Of a DNA stretch of 52,532 nucleotides, positions 16,581-25,024 are shown piece by piece. Each line of letters begins with the position of its first letter. Positions within the stretch are counted from its first letter, which is position 1. A model generated the notes under the pieces. It searched no databases and had not been told where the DNA came from. It was given only the letters and a program-made list of their open reading frames with translations. Origin of the DNA: Acidobacteriota bacterium (GTDB lineage: Bacteria > Acidobacteriota > Blastocatellia > Pyrinomonadales > Pyrinomonadaceae); assembly GCA_003222975.1 (NCBI GenBank), contig QHXN01000081.1:1-52532 (forward strand), read 5' to 3'. The position numbers and the translations under genes were made by a program.

Positions 16581-17024
16581 ATGTCACAGAACAGACCTGA
16601 CAACGAGACGACTGGCAGCTTCGGCCCGGGCGGCGGGCCGAGCGGCGGAACGACCGGGAGGGGGAGCACGGGCACGACCGGCACCGGCAGCACGGGCAAC
16701 TCCTCGACGGGGCTTTCGACCACGGGCGGCTCGCCCGGCGGCGGGGCGGCGACGGGCGCGGCGACGGCCCCCGCTTCGGGGATCACGGCGAAGGCGAAGG
16801 AATACGGCCAGACGGTCGCGGACGCGGCCTCGCAGGCGAAAGACTTCATAACCGATAAGGCTTCGGTCGTCGGCGACAAGATTCAAGACCTGCGCAACGT
16901 GGACTACGGGCAGATCGCCAACGAGGCGAAGGACTACGCCCGCCAGAATCCGGGCCAGGCGCTTCTGATCGCTGCTGCCGCGGGCTTCGTCATCGGCCTG
17001 CTCGTGCGCGGCGGGCGACGCTAA
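16581..17024 (+). CDS. YqjD/ElaB-like (DUF883-type) tail-anchored protein
   Basis: 147 aa. Residues 1-65 are a Gly/Thr/Ser-rich low-complexity stretch. Residues 68-122 are an amphipathic helix (TAKAKEYGQTVADAASQAKDF), followed by YARQNPGQALLIAAAAGFVIGLL, the Gly-containing C-terminal membrane anchor typical of the DUF883/ElaB-YqjD group, and RRGG-type basic ends. In enterobacteria such proteins are stationary-phase, membrane-anchored and ribosome-associated. The next two genes are YqjE-like and DUF3618-like, the same triad order as yqjD-yqjE-yqjK. A strong GAAGGAGA ribosome site precedes it. Confidence 0.75.
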   Translation: MSQNRPDNETTGSFGPGGGPSGGTTGRGSTGTTGTGSTGNSSTGLSTTGGSPGGGAATGAATAPASGITAKAKEYGQTVADAASQAKDFITDKASVVGDKIQDLRNVDYGQIANEAKDYARQNPGQALLIAAAAGFVIGLLVRGGRR

Positions 17025-17040
17025 AGCAAACGACGGACGC

Positions 17041-17098
17041 GGAGCGCTGAACGATGAGCTAAGAACGAGTGTGTCTTCGGTTCAGCGTTCGGCGTTCC
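17041..17098. repeat. Heptad-type inverted repeat (GAACGCY words)
   Basis: The left arm 17041-17059 pairs imperfectly with 17080-17098 (14 of 18 positions match). The right arm reads on the complement as seven-base words GAACGCC, GAACGCT. It fills most of the gap between the YqjD-like and YqjE-like genes and is the most decayed member of the heptad hairpin class. Confidence 0.55.
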
Positions 17099-17129
17099 GA
17101 CTTCAGAGTTTATCGAAAGGGGAGTAGCG

Positions 17130-17606
17130 ATGGCCGAAGTTGAGAGAAGGAGGGCCGACGTGCCCGCGACCGTCGAGCCGCAGCCCGACATCGAGAATCT
17201 GCCGACGCTGTTCGGACGGTTGGGCGACGACGTGATGCGGCTCGTTGACACGAAGCTGAGCCTGATCAAGGTGGAGTTGAAGGAGGACGCCTCCTTTTAC
17301 GCGCGCAACGGCGCTTACACCGCCGTGGGCGCGATGGTGGCGCTCATCGGGTTCGCGCTCGTGAACGTCGCGGTCGCGTTCTTCATCGCGAACCTGTTCG
17401 GCAGCAACGCGGCGGGCGCGGTCGCGCAGAAGTTCGGGCCGACCAGCTACGGCCTCGGCTTCCTCATCACGGGCGCGCTGTACATAGTCGTCGGCGGCAT
17501 CGTCGTCGTCGTGATGAAGAAGAGGCTGGCCGACTACAACCCCGCGCCCACCACGACCCTCGACGAGATCAGAAAGGACAAGCAATGGCTGAAGAACGAA
17601 ATCTAG
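17130..17606 (+). CDS. YqjE-like / holin-X (phage holin superfamily III) membrane protein
   Basis: 158 aa. An N-terminal amphipathic segment (LPTLFGRLGDDVMRLVDTKLSLIKVELKED) is followed by two membrane helices, about residues 65-92 and 108-130, separated by a short Gly/Ala loop. The C-terminus is hydrophilic. This is the layout of YqjE/holin-X family proteins, found in many bacteria as envelope proteins rather than true holins. Its gene overlaps the following gene by 22 nt, so the two are coupled. GGGGAG precedes the start. Confidence 0.75.
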   Translation: MAEVERRRADVPATVEPQPDIENLPTLFGRLGDDVMRLVDTKLSLIKVELKEDASFYARNGAYTAVGAMVALIGFALVNVAVAFFIANLFGSNAAGAVAQKFGPTSYGLGFLITGALYIVVGGIVVVVMKKRLADYNPAPTTTLDEIRKDKQWLKNEI

Positions 17607-18484
17607 GGCTGGCGCGCGCGCCCGAAAGCGCAGCCGACACGGACGCCGCCGACGCGACCAAGGCCGAGCTTCAGCGCCGCATGGACGAAGCGCGCGAATC
17701 CATCTCGCAGACGGTGACGGAGATTAAAGAGACGGTGGTCAACCAGTACCAGCAGGTTCGAGAGACGATCAGCGACACGCTCGACTGGCGCGAGCAGTAC
17801 CGACGCCACACGCTGCCCATCACCGTCGGCGCGTTCGCCGTCGGCGCGCTCGTCGGCTACGGCGTCATGGGCGTGTTCAAGTCGGACGGCGACGGGTACG
17901 ACGATGACGAGGACGACGCCTTCGACCGCATCGAGCGCGGCTTCGACCGGATGGGGCCGGCGCGCTCCTACGCTGGCGCGCCCATACTCGGCGAGCACCA
18001 GACGGCGGCGGCCTACCAGCGCGCCTCCGCCTCGGAAAGCAGCGCCGAGGGCGAAGAGGCGTTCGGCGAGTCGCGCGGCGGCGCGGGCAGCCGCGACCGT
18101 GGGCCGGACGCGCGACCTTCCTACAGCAGCGGCTACCAGGCGGCGACCGCGCCGCCGCGCGCCGCCGCGCAGAGCGCCGGGGCGGGTGAGGCCCGTGAGG
18201 AAGAGGAGGAGCCGAAGGGGCCTGGCCTGTTCGAGCGCTTCAAGGAGACGAAGGCTTACGACAAGCTGACGGACGAGCTTTCGACGCTCGGCGAGCGCGT
18301 CGTCGAGGAGCTTTCGCGCACGGCGCAGACGGTCGTCGTCCCCTTGCTCTTGAACAAGATCAAGGGCCTGATCGGCGTTGACCTTTCGGGGCGGCGCGAG
18401 GGCCAGCAGCGCGGCCTTGCCGGGCAGCAGACTGCCCCGAAGACCGCGGGCGGCACGGGCGGCGGGTCGGAAGGGATTTCGTAA
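17585..18484 (+). CDS. DUF3618/YqjK-like envelope protein with long disordered tail
   Basis: 299 aa. The N-terminus has a helical DUF3618-like segment (TKAELQRRMDEARESISQTVTEIKETV, about 20-50), then one membrane helix (LPITVGAFAVGALVGYGVMGVF, about 78-100). An acidic/Gly/Ser/Ala low-complexity region (105-215) follows, then an amphipathic region ending in a hydrophobic stretch. It overlaps the YqjE-like gene and ends the triad. A stress or membrane-stability role is plausible by comparison with the YqjDEK group, but nothing in the sequence proves it. Confidence 0.7.
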   Translation: MAEERNLGLARAPESAADTDAADATKAELQRRMDEARESISQTVTEIKETVVNQYQQVRETISDTLDWREQYRRHTLPITVGAFAVGALVGYGVMGVFKSDGDGYDDDEDDAFDRIERGFDRMGPARSYAGAPILGEHQTAAAYQRASASESSAEGEEAFGESRGGAGSRDRGPDARPSYSSGYQAATAPPRAAAQSAGAGEAREEEEEPKGPGLFERFKETKAYDKLTDELSTLGERVVEELSRTAQTVVVPLLLNKIKGLIGVDLSGRREGQQRGLAGQQTAPKTAGGTGGGSEGIS

Positions 18485-18579
18485 ACGAACCCTCGCGTGT
18501 AACGGACGGCGCGCGGGCGTGGGCGGCCCGGCCCTTTTGTAAAGACGGCGGGGCGCGGCGTTCGACTCTCAACTTCAGG

Positions 18580-18622
18580 CGGGCGAGAAGGCCGGGTCGG
18601 GCGTTCTCGCCCGTTACTTTTT
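18580..18622 (+). terminator. Rho-independent terminator after the YqjDEK-like triad
   Basis: A perfect 10-bp stem (CGGGCGAGAA at 18580-18589, TTCTCGCCCG at 18604-18613) is followed by a U-rich run (TTACTTTTT). It ends about ten bases before the lipid-kinase start, leaving that gene little room for a promoter or a ribosome site. Confidence 0.75.
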
Positions 18623-18631
18623 AAGACTGTG

Positions 18632-19546
18632 ATGTCTTCAGGCATCGAGGTGATCGTCAACGCTTCGGCGGGCGCGGGTGACGCGGACGAGGTCGGGCGC
18701 GCGGTCGCTTCGGCCTTCACCTCGTGCGGCGTCGAGGCGCGCGTCCGCGTGGCGCGCGAGGGCGCACAGGTCGAACGGCTCGCGCGGCTCGCGCTCTCGA
18801 ACGGCTCGCGCGCGGTCGTCGCGGGCGGCGGCGACGGGACGGTGAGCGCCGTCGCCTCGCTCCTCGCGGGGACTGAAAAGCCGCTCGGCGTCCTGCCGCT
18901 CGGCACGCTCAACCACTTCGCCAAAGACCTGGGCGTCCCGCTCGACATCGAGGAGGCCGCGCGCGGCGTCTGCGAGGGGCGTGTCGTCGCGGTGGACGTG
19001 GGCGAGGTGAACGGGCGGGTCTTCGTCAACAATTCGAGCCTCGGACTCTACCCGCGCATCGTCCGCCGCCGCGAGAAGCTGCGGGAGCGTCTGGGCGGCG
19101 GCAAGTGGGTGGCCTTCTTCCGGGCGACGCTCGCCGTCCTGCGCCGCTACCCGTTCCTCAACGTGCGCCTCAGCGCCGACGGGCGGGAGATCGTGCGGCG
19201 GACGCCCTTCGTCTTCGTCGGCAACAACGAGTACCGGATGGAGAGCTTTCAGATCGGCGGGCGCGCTTGCCTCGACGCGGGCTGCCTGAGCCTCTATGTC
19301 GCGCACCGGACGGGCAGGCTCGGACTGCTGCGCCTCGCCGTGCGTGCCCTCTTCGGTCGCCTGCGCCAGGCGAAAGACTTCGACACCCTGCGCGCGCAGG
19401 AAATCTGGGTCGAGACGCACAGGCCCAAGCGCCTGCACGTCGCAACGGACGGCGAGGTCGTCGTGATGACCACGCCGCTTCACTACCGCGTGCTGCCGGG
19501 CGCGCTGCGGGTGATAGTTCCGAAAGACGTGAACCGTGAACCGTAA
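18632..19546 (+). CDS. Diacylglycerol/lipid kinase family protein (DagK/YegS-like)
   Basis: About 304 aa from ATG 18632 (GTG 18629 is the alternative). The catalytic-domain signature VAGGGDGTVSAVAS, then GVLPLGTLNHFAKDLGVP, marks the DAG kinase catalytic family, and a second beta-sandwich domain carries the conserved NNEYRM region. Such enzymes phosphorylate diacylglycerol or related lipids with ATP at the inner membrane. The last four codons (NREP) and the stop come from the heptad repeat that follows, so the native C-terminus may have been replaced by repeat growth. No clear ribosome site; a terminator lies immediately upstream. Confidence 0.85.
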   Translation: MSSGIEVIVNASAGAGDADEVGRAVASAFTSCGVEARVRVAREGAQVERLARLALSNGSRAVVAGGGDGTVSAVASLLAGTEKPLGVLPLGTLNHFAKDLGVPLDIEEAARGVCEGRVVAVDVGEVNGRVFVNNSSLGLYPRIVRRREKLRERLGGGKWVAFFRATLAVLRRYPFLNVRLSADGREIVRRTPFVFVGNNEYRMESFQIGGRACLDAGCLSLYVAHRTGRLGLLRLAVRALFGRLRQAKDFDTLRAQEIWVETHRPKRLHVATDGEVVVMTTPLHYRVLPGALRVIVPKDVNREP

Positions 19547-19628
19547 ACCGTGACGAGAAAAAAGTCGTGACGGATGAACGATGACGGACGACAGGGCGGA
19601 AGCCACTTGTCACGGTTTACGGTTTACG
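19529..19628. repeat. Heptad hairpin, family A (CCGTRAA words), copy 1
   Basis: Left arm 19529-19556 and right arm 19606-19628 are built of CCGTGAA/CCGTAAA words and their complements, ending in GTGACGAG and CTTGTCAC. It overlaps the lipid-kinase stop and ends 7 nt before the phosphoesterase ATG. Other family A copies are at 36667, 37681 and 40732. Confidence 0.8.
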
Positions 19629-19635
19629 AGAGCGT

Positions 19636-20529
19636 ATGCGAAAGATCGTCCACCTTTCAGACCTGCACTTCGGACGCATTGACGAGAGCGTGGTCGGGTC
19701 GCTGGCCGACGCCGTGAGGAACTTGGGGCCGTCGCTGGTGGTCGTCTCCGGCGACCTGACGCAGCGCGCTCGCGCCCGCGAGTTCCAGGAGGCGCGCGCC
19801 TTTCTGGACTCTCTGCCGAAGCCGCAGGTCGTCGTCCCCGGCAACCACGACGTGCCGCTCTGGGACGTGCCCGCGCGCTTCACGCGACCGCTCGAAAAAT
19901 TCCGGCGCTACATCTCGGATGACACGGAACCCTTCTACGAGGACGAGGAGATGGCGGTCGCGGGCGTCAACACGGCGCGCTCGTGGACGCGGAAGTACGG
20001 GCGCGTCAACGAGCGCCAGGTCGCGCGTCTGCGCGAGCGCCTGTGCGCCTCCGGCGCAGAGGTCTTCAAGGTCGTCGTCACGCACCACCCCTTCGACCTG
20101 CCGCCCGGCCACGACGAGCGCGAGATCGTCGGGCGCGCGCGGATGGCGATGGAAGCGCTCGCCGCTTGCGGCACGGACATCCTGCTCGCCGGCCACCTGC
20201 ACGTCGGCCACACGGGACACACAGCCGAGCGTTACCGCATCAGCGGCCACTCCGCGCTCTTCGTGCAGGCGGGCACGGCCACCTCGACCCGCGGGCGCGG
20301 CGAGGCCAACTCCTTCAACGTCATCCGCCTCAAGCGCCCGCACGCGCAGATCGAGCGCCGCGTGTGGCAGCCCGAAACGAAATCTTTCAGGCCCGGCCTC
20401 GCCGAGACCTTCCGCCGCACGCCGGAAGGCTGGGCGCGGCTCACGGACGAGGTGGCCGCGGGGCTGACGTTCGACGAAGAGGGCACGGGTCTCCAGTCGA
20501 GCGTCCCGGCGAGCGCCGCCGACATTTGA
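19636..20529 (+). CDS. Calcineurin-like metallophosphoesterase (class III, CpdA-like)
   Basis: 297 aa. The dimetal motif set is complete: D9-x-H11 (SDLHFG), D40 (SGDLT), N70-H71-D72 (PGNHD), a His pair in VVTHHPFD, and GHLHVGH. This is the arrangement of class III cyclic-nucleotide phosphodiesterases and related phosphoesterases. A C-terminal extension of about 60 residues follows the core. Being cytoplasmic, it might hydrolyse cyclic nucleotides or nucleotide-lipid substrates; adjacency to a lipid kinase is suggestive only. There is no Shine-Dalgarno: the heptad element ends 7 nt before the ATG. Confidence 0.85.
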   Translation: MRKIVHLSDLHFGRIDESVVGSLADAVRNLGPSLVVVSGDLTQRARAREFQEARAFLDSLPKPQVVVPGNHDVPLWDVPARFTRPLEKFRRYISDDTEPFYEDEEMAVAGVNTARSWTRKYGRVNERQVARLRERLCASGAEVFKVVVTHHPFDLPPGHDEREIVGRARMAMEALAACGTDILLAGHLHVGHTGHTAERYRISGHSALFVQAGTATSTRGRGEANSFNVIRLKRPHAQIERRVWQPETKSFRPGLAETFRRTPEGWARLTDEVAAGLTFDEEGTGLQSSVPASAADI

Positions 20530-20597
20530 TCCACACTCTCTCTTTGTGCCCCGCCCGCGCGCGGCGCGGTTACTCAAACGCCCTGCCATAGACCCCG

Positions 20598-20626
20598 TTG
20601 ACAGCCCACAGCCGCGCACATAGACT
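20598..20626 (+). promoter_or_regulatory. Sigma70-type promoter of the TPR gene
   Basis: TTGACA (20598-20603), 17-base spacer, TAGACT (20621-20626). The ATG at 20681 lies about 50 nt downstream with GAAGGA ahead of it. Confidence 0.65.
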
Positions 20627-20680
20627 ACTGTGCGTTCCCCGTTCGACATTCTTTACAGACCGTCGAAAGAAGGATTCACG

Positions 20681-21750
20681 ATGCTCAAACTCAAACCCGC
20701 CTCGCGGCGTCGGCACGCCGCCGTAGTCTCTCTTCTCATCCTGCTACTGTTCGCAGCCGGCGCGAACCCGCGCGCGCTCGGCCAGTCGAACGACCCGGAG
20801 CGCGAGAGCGCGATCAAGCTCTACGAGGCGAGCAAGTACGCCGACGCGCTGCCGCTACTGGAAAAGCTCGCCCAGAAGTACCCCGACGACCCCGTCGTGC
20901 TCTCGCGCCTCGGCTTCACGCTCTACGTCACCTCGGCCACGCTCAAAGACCCGGCGGAGCGCCAGAAGATTCGCGAGCAGGCGCGCGCGATTCTGCTCAA
21001 GTCGCGGCAGCACGGCGACGACAGCAACCTGACGCAGGCCGCGCTCGACGCGCTCAACTCGCCGGACACGACCGACATCCCTTTCTCGAACCTCAAAGAC
21101 GCCGAGAAGTCCATCCGCGAAGGCGAGGCGGCGTTTGCCGGCGGCGACCTCGACGCGGCGCTCGCCCACTACAAGCGCGCGCTCGAACTCGACCCGCAGC
21201 TCTACGAGGCCGCGCTCTACGCGGGCGACATGTACTTCAAGAAGGGCTACGCGATGACGGATAAGAAGGCCGGGAGCGAGTTGATGGACAGGGCCGGCGA
21301 GTGGTTCGCGCGCGCCGTGGCGATCAACCCCGACCGCGAGACGGCCTACCGCTACTGGGGCGACGCGCTGACGTGGCAGGACAGGCGCGACGACGCGCGC
21401 GCCAAGTTCGTCGAGGCCGTCGTGGCCGAGCCTTACACGCGCTCCTCCTGGGTGGGCCTCAGCCAGTGGGCGCAGAAGTACGGCGTGCGGCTCGCGCACC
21501 TGAGAGTGGACGTGCCGAAGGACGCCGCCGCGGACGACCCCGTCTGGGGTCCTTACGCCGCGGCGCGCGCCGAGTGGCGCTCGCGTCGTTTCGCCGCAGA
21601 GTTCCCCGGCGAGGCCGCCTACCGCCACAGCCTCTCGGAGGAGGCCGCCGCGCTGCGCGCCGAGGCCGCGACTACGCCGCCTACCGCAAAGCGAACCGTG
21701 ACCGCTTGCGCCGCTACCTGCTCGACTACGTCTCGTCGGGCAAGAACTGA
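20681..21750 (+). CDS. Secreted TPR-repeat protein, apparently frameshifted near its C-terminus
   Basis: The start is ATG 20681, with GAAGGA upstream and a signal peptide (ending near RALGQSND). TPR-like helices follow (AIKLYEASKYADALPLLEKLAQKYP and AAFAGGDLDAALAHYKRALELDP). The reading frame from 20681 continues to 21850, but beyond about residue 330 it turns into low-quality sequence. The frame one base back instead gives DYAAYRKANRDRLRRYLL then DYVSSGKN and a stop at 21750, a natural C-terminus for this kind of protein. A one-base deletion at about 21655-21690, real or an assembly error, best explains this. The intact protein would be about 356 aa, a periplasmic scaffold of unknown partner. 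Confidence 0.75.
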
Positions 21751-21849
21751 AGGCGGAGGGCGGAACGACCTTGACCGCTGCCGGGGCTTCGCGCTACATC
21801 TTTTCGTCGGCGCTCAACAAAAACGTTTCGCCGAGAAGGATAACGCTTG

Positions 21850-22398
21850 ATGCAGGGCGTGGTTTCGCTGCTTGACGACCGGCACTACGCGCGGGTCGAG
21901 GCCATCTGGGAGGAGCTGGGGCAGAAGTTCGACGTGCGCGGGATGTACGTCACGCCGTACCCGCACTTCTCGTTCCAGGTGGCTGAAAGTTACGACGCCG
22001 AGGCGTGCGAGGCTTACCTGCGGGGCTTGGCCGCGCGCGCGCGCCCGTTCCGTGTCAGGACTGCGGGCCTCGGCATCTTCACCGTCGCCAACCCGATCCT
22101 CTACGTCCCCGTGGTGCGCAGCCCCGCGCTCTCCGAACTGCACGGGGAGATTTGGCAGGGCGTCAGGCAGATAGTTCCCGGCGCGGTCGCGCACTACTAC
22201 AACCCCGACGAGTGGGCACCGCACATCACGCTCGCCCAAGGCGACATTGACCCGGACAAGCTGGCCGAGATCGTCCGCACCTTGAGCCGGCGCAACTTCC
22301 ATTGGGAGATAACCATCAACAACCTCGCGATCATCTACGACACGGGCAAGCAGCAGGGCGTGCGCTGCCGCTTCGACTTCGGCTGCGCGGGCGGCTGA
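21850..22398 (+). CDS. 2H phosphoesterase superfamily protein (2'-5' RNA ligase/LigT-like)
   Basis: 182 aa from ATG 21850, with GAGAAGGA upstream. The two signature motifs are H39-F-S41 (PHFSF) and H125-I-T127 (PHITL), about 85 residues apart, as in 2H phosphoesterases. Family members act on 2'-5' or 2',3'-cyclic phosphate bonds in RNA or small nucleotides. No signal peptide, so cytoplasmic. It lies upstream of bshB1 by 20 nt and may be co-transcribed with it. The biological substrate is unknown. Confidence 0.8.
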   Translation: MQGVVSLLDDRHYARVEAIWEELGQKFDVRGMYVTPYPHFSFQVAESYDAEACEAYLRGLAARARPFRVRTAGLGIFTVANPILYVPVVRSPALSELHGEIWQGVRQIVPGAVAHYYNPDEWAPHITLAQGDIDPDKLAEIVRTLSRRNFHWEITINNLAIIYDTGKQQGVRCRFDFGCAGG

Positions 22399-22418
22399 GG
22401 CGGTGTAAAATTTGAGAT

Positions 22419-23183
22419 ATGGCTGAAGCAGAAATCGCGAGCGGGGAATCGTTGGGGCTGGACGTGCTGGCCGTCTTCTCGCACCCGGACGACGCGGAGC
22501 TGACGGCGGCGGGCACGCTCCTCAAGATGAAGTCTTTGGGCTATCGCACGGGCGTGCTCGACATGACGCGTGGCGAGATGGGCACGCGCGGCACTCCGGA
22601 AGTCCGCGCCGAGGAGGCGCGCGAGGCCGCACGCCTCATGCGCCTCGACGTGCGCCTGAACTTGGAGCAGCCCGACGGCCACGTCTGGCTCACCGAGGAG
22701 TCGCGGACGGCCCTGGTGAGGGTCATCAGAACCTACCGCCCCAAGGTCATCCTCACGGCGCACTGGGACGACCCGCACCCCGACCACTCGAACACGGCGC
22801 GCCTCGCCCGCGAGGCCGCGCGCCTCGCCTCCATGCGCCGCTACGACGAGGAGGCGGGCCAGGGCGCTGTCCCCGTGCCCGCGCTCGCCCACTCGGCCTA
22901 CTCGCGCCTCGTCGTGCCGTCGTTTATCGTGGACATCTCCGAACACGTCGAGGATAAGATGCGCGCCATCCGCGCGCACCGCTCGCAGTTCTACGACCCC
23001 GACTCGCAAGACCCCGTCACGCGCATCAGCGAGAAGAACTTCCTCGAACAGCTCGAACACCGCTGGCGCTACATCGGCTCACTCATCGGGGTGGCCGCCG
23101 GCGAAGCCTTCTACGTCCGCGAGGCCCTCAACGTCCAAGACCCCGTCGCGCTGCTCACGCGCCCGATGAACATCTACTCGTGA
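22419..23183 (+). CDS. bshB1: Bacillithiol biosynthesis deacetylase BshB1 (PIG-L/LmbE family)
   Basis: 254 aa. The zinc-binding motif SHPDDAEL (H22, D24, D25) and PHPDH (H120-H123) are both present. DMTRGEMGTRGTPEVRAEEA is a stretch I associate with the BshB1 branch. BshB1 removes the acetyl group from N-acetylglucosaminyl-malate in bacillithiol synthesis. No bshA or bshC lies in this window, so the pathway would have to be dispersed. A related deacetylase such as a mycothiol-S-conjugate amidase is less likely given the motifs. Confidence 0.82.
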   Translation: MAEAEIASGESLGLDVLAVFSHPDDAELTAAGTLLKMKSLGYRTGVLDMTRGEMGTRGTPEVRAEEAREAARLMRLDVRLNLEQPDGHVWLTEESRTALVRVIRTYRPKVILTAHWDDPHPDHSNTARLAREAARLASMRRYDEEAGQGAVPVPALAHSAYSRLVVPSFIVDISEHVEDKMRAIRAHRSQFYDPDSQDPVTRISEKNFLEQLEHRWRYIGSLIGVAAGEAFYVREALNVQDPVALLTRPMNIYS

Positions 23184-23259
23184 GGCGGACTCGACTTTGA
23201 AGCGCGACTCCGGGTTCGTTGGTTGATGCGCTTTGAGTTCGTCCGTTGATTGGTTAAAA

Positions 23260-23289
23260 GGCGGGGCCGCTTCACTTCGCGGCCCCGCC
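23260..23289 (-). terminator. Intrinsic terminator overlapping the lipoprotein stop codon
   Basis: Perfect 11-bp arms (23260-23270 and 23279-23289) flank an 8-base loop that contains the TGA stop (23272-23274). On the minus strand the stem is followed by TTTTAA. The last codons of the lipoprotein gene form half of the stem. Confidence 0.85.
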
Positions 23290-24117
23290 CGTCACGGTGA
23301 ACTTTATGTCGTCCGCGCTTTCGGCGAGTTTAACGTCGCTGCCGTTGTAGGCCGACACCTGGCAGGTGTACGAGCCGGGCGCGAGCGGCTTATCCAGAAC
23401 GTAAGACAGCCCGTCAACGCGCTTGTTGATGAAGTCGTACTCGGTCTTGGCTTCGGTCGAGGTGTCGGCGTAGATGCTGAACTTGTAATAGGCCGCTTCG
23501 GGGTAAGGCCCCCACTTCACCTCGATGTTGTCCGCGCCGAGTTTCGCGCCCGCCTTCGGACTCAGAAGCTTCAGGTCGCTCTTGAACAGGTTCGCGTCGG
23601 GCGCGAAAAACGTCCGGCCCTCTTCGATCTTGTACTTGGCCGACGAGACCAGGCCCGAAGTCGCGAAGACGTAATAGCCCGTGTCGAAGACCTTCGCGAT
23701 CAGGCCCTCGTAAACTCCGGGCGGCACGTCCTTGATTAGATACTCGCCCGCGCTGTCCGTCCTGGCCGTGAACGTCTGGCCGCCGCACCCGCCGAAATAC
23801 TGGTTGAACTTTTCGCACAGCTTCACTTCGACGCCCGCGGCTGGTTGCGAGTTATAAAGGACTTTGCCCTGCACGTTGCCCTTGCCCGCGGCTGGCTTCT
23901 CCTTCTCCACGCCCGTGCCCGAAGTGATCGTGCCGTCGGCTTCAGACTTTGCGGGCGACGCGGTTGTGTTCGCTGCGGTCGTGTTCGCGTTGGCCGTATT
24001 CGTGTTGGCAGGCTGGGCCGTTTGATTGGAGTTCGACCCTCCTGAAAATTTGCAGCCCAGTACGAAGGCGGCTAAAAGCAAGATGGGGACGACGGCCCCT
24101 TTACCTTTCAGTGACAC
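23272..24117 (-). CDS. Secreted lipoprotein with carboxypeptidase-regulatory-like and Fn3-like domains
   Basis: 281 aa from GTG 24117, chosen because AAGGAG (24128-24133) is well placed and the signal peptide begins there; a longer frame to ATG 24183 lacks a good ribosome site. The lipobox is FVLGC, followed by an Asn/Thr/Ala-rich linker. GKVLYNSQPAAGVEVKLCE and YLIKDVPPGVYEGL look like a carboxypeptidase regulatory-like beta-sandwich. A second beta-sandwich (IEVKWGPYPEAAYYKFSIYAD) resembles a fibronectin type III fold. It is probably anchored to the outer membrane; the binding partner is unknown. Confidence 0.75.
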   Translation of the reverse strand: MSLKGKGAVVPILLLAAFVLGCKFSGGSNSNQTAQPANTNTANANTTAANTTASPAKSEADGTITSGTGVEKEKPAAGKGNVQGKVLYNSQPAAGVEVKLCEKFNQYFGGCGGQTFTARTDSAGEYLIKDVPPGVYEGLIAKVFDTGYYVFATSGLVSSAKYKIEEGRTFFAPDANLFKSDLKLLSPKAGAKLGADNIEVKWGPYPEAAYYKFSIYADTSTEAKTEYDFINKRVDGLSYVLDKPLAPGSYTCQVSAYNGSDVKLAESADDIKFTVTGGAAK

Positions 24118-24253
24118 CGGATTCGTTCTCCTTATCCCGTTCAATCTCTTCCAAGTCCTTCGCACCCACAACGCCCGGCGCATGACATTCCGCTTGAGCG
24201 GCCCCGTCGCGGAGGTTCTGGCCGAAGTGTTTATGGGGAAGGGCGTTGAAGCG

Positions 24254-24862
24254 CTACGACTCGCGCGGGCGCGCGCCCTCGCGCAGAAAACGTTCGAACG
24301 CGTCGCTCACCTGCGCGGGGGTGATGCCGGCCCACGCGTTCACCTGCCCCGCGACGGGGGCCGCGGGCGCGACCGCCGCCGCGGCGTCATCCCGCCTGCG
24401 CCTGCGTGCGCGCCTCTCTTCGGCGGCGAGGGTGCGCAGGTACGCGAGGTAGCTCGCGCGCTCGTCTTCCCGCATTCTGATGACGCGAACGCCGACGAGA
24501 TACCCGTACCCCGACTCCGCAATGTCCAAGTGCTCGAACCTGACGGAGGTGGCGAGCATGGAGACCGGCCCGCCGGGAAGCGCCAGCCTGATCCCCAGGT
24601 AGCAGTCGCGGTCGGTGAGGTAGCCGTCGCCGATGCGCACGGCCGGCAGGAGGAGCGTCAGCCCCGTCTCGCTGAGGTCACGCGTGTGGCCCGCGAGTGA
24701 CCTCTTGCCGGTTAAGACTCCGGCGGCCTCTTCCTGCGCGTCGAGCAGCACGACCGTGAATGGCAGTCGCGCCTGGGCGCGCGCCCCGCGCCTCGCGCCG
24801 CGCCGGCGGTCGCCGATTATCTCGCGCAGTCTTCCCGCTAAAGAGCTAATGAGTGCTGACAT
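24254..24862 (-). CDS. PilZ-domain protein (probable c-di-GMP receptor)
   Basis: 202 aa. A cluster of arginines (RRRGARRGARAQAR, 19-32) and RDLSETG (61-67) form the RxxxR and (D/N)xSxxG signature for c-di-GMP binding by PilZ domains. The barrel strands follow to about residue 130. The C-terminal 70 residues are Arg/Ala-rich and end in a short helix (GITPAQVSDAFERFLREG). A diguanylate cyclase is encoded at 39218-40726 in the same window, though not adjacent. Output target unknown. Confidence 0.8.
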   Translation of the reverse strand: MSALISSLAGRLREIIGDRRRGARRGARAQARLPFTVVLLDAQEEAAGVLTGKRSLAGHTRDLSETGLTLLLPAVRIGDGYLTDRDCYLGIRLALPGGPVSMLATSVRFEHLDIAESGYGYLVGVRVIRMREDERASYLAYLRTLAAEERRARRRRRDDAAAAVAPAAPVAGQVNAWAGITPAQVSDAFERFLREGARPRES

Positions 24863-24900
24863 TAAAATCCACCGTCTCCATAGGCACGCCGTTCGTATTC

Positions 24901-24929
24901 CTTATACTAAAAGAAGCACGGGACGACAA
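24901..24929 (-). promoter_or_regulatory. Promoter of the PilZ gene
   Basis: On the minus strand TTGTCG (complement of 24924-24929), 17 bases, TATAAG (complement of 24901-24906). It lies about 40 nt upstream of the PilZ ATG at 24862. Confidence 0.6.
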
Positions 24930-25024
24930 TGTCCGGGCGCACGGAGCCGAAGGAATGAAGCATGTAAGGGAGAGAGCAGCGCGGCGACCCTCCCTGCCCG
25001 GCATTGTTAGACGACCTGCCGCTG

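Noticed and set aside
16241..16600. Plus and minus frames of 69-119 codons between the C gene and the YqjD-like gene
   Set aside because: They cross the composition boundary of the R-M island and lack start signals.
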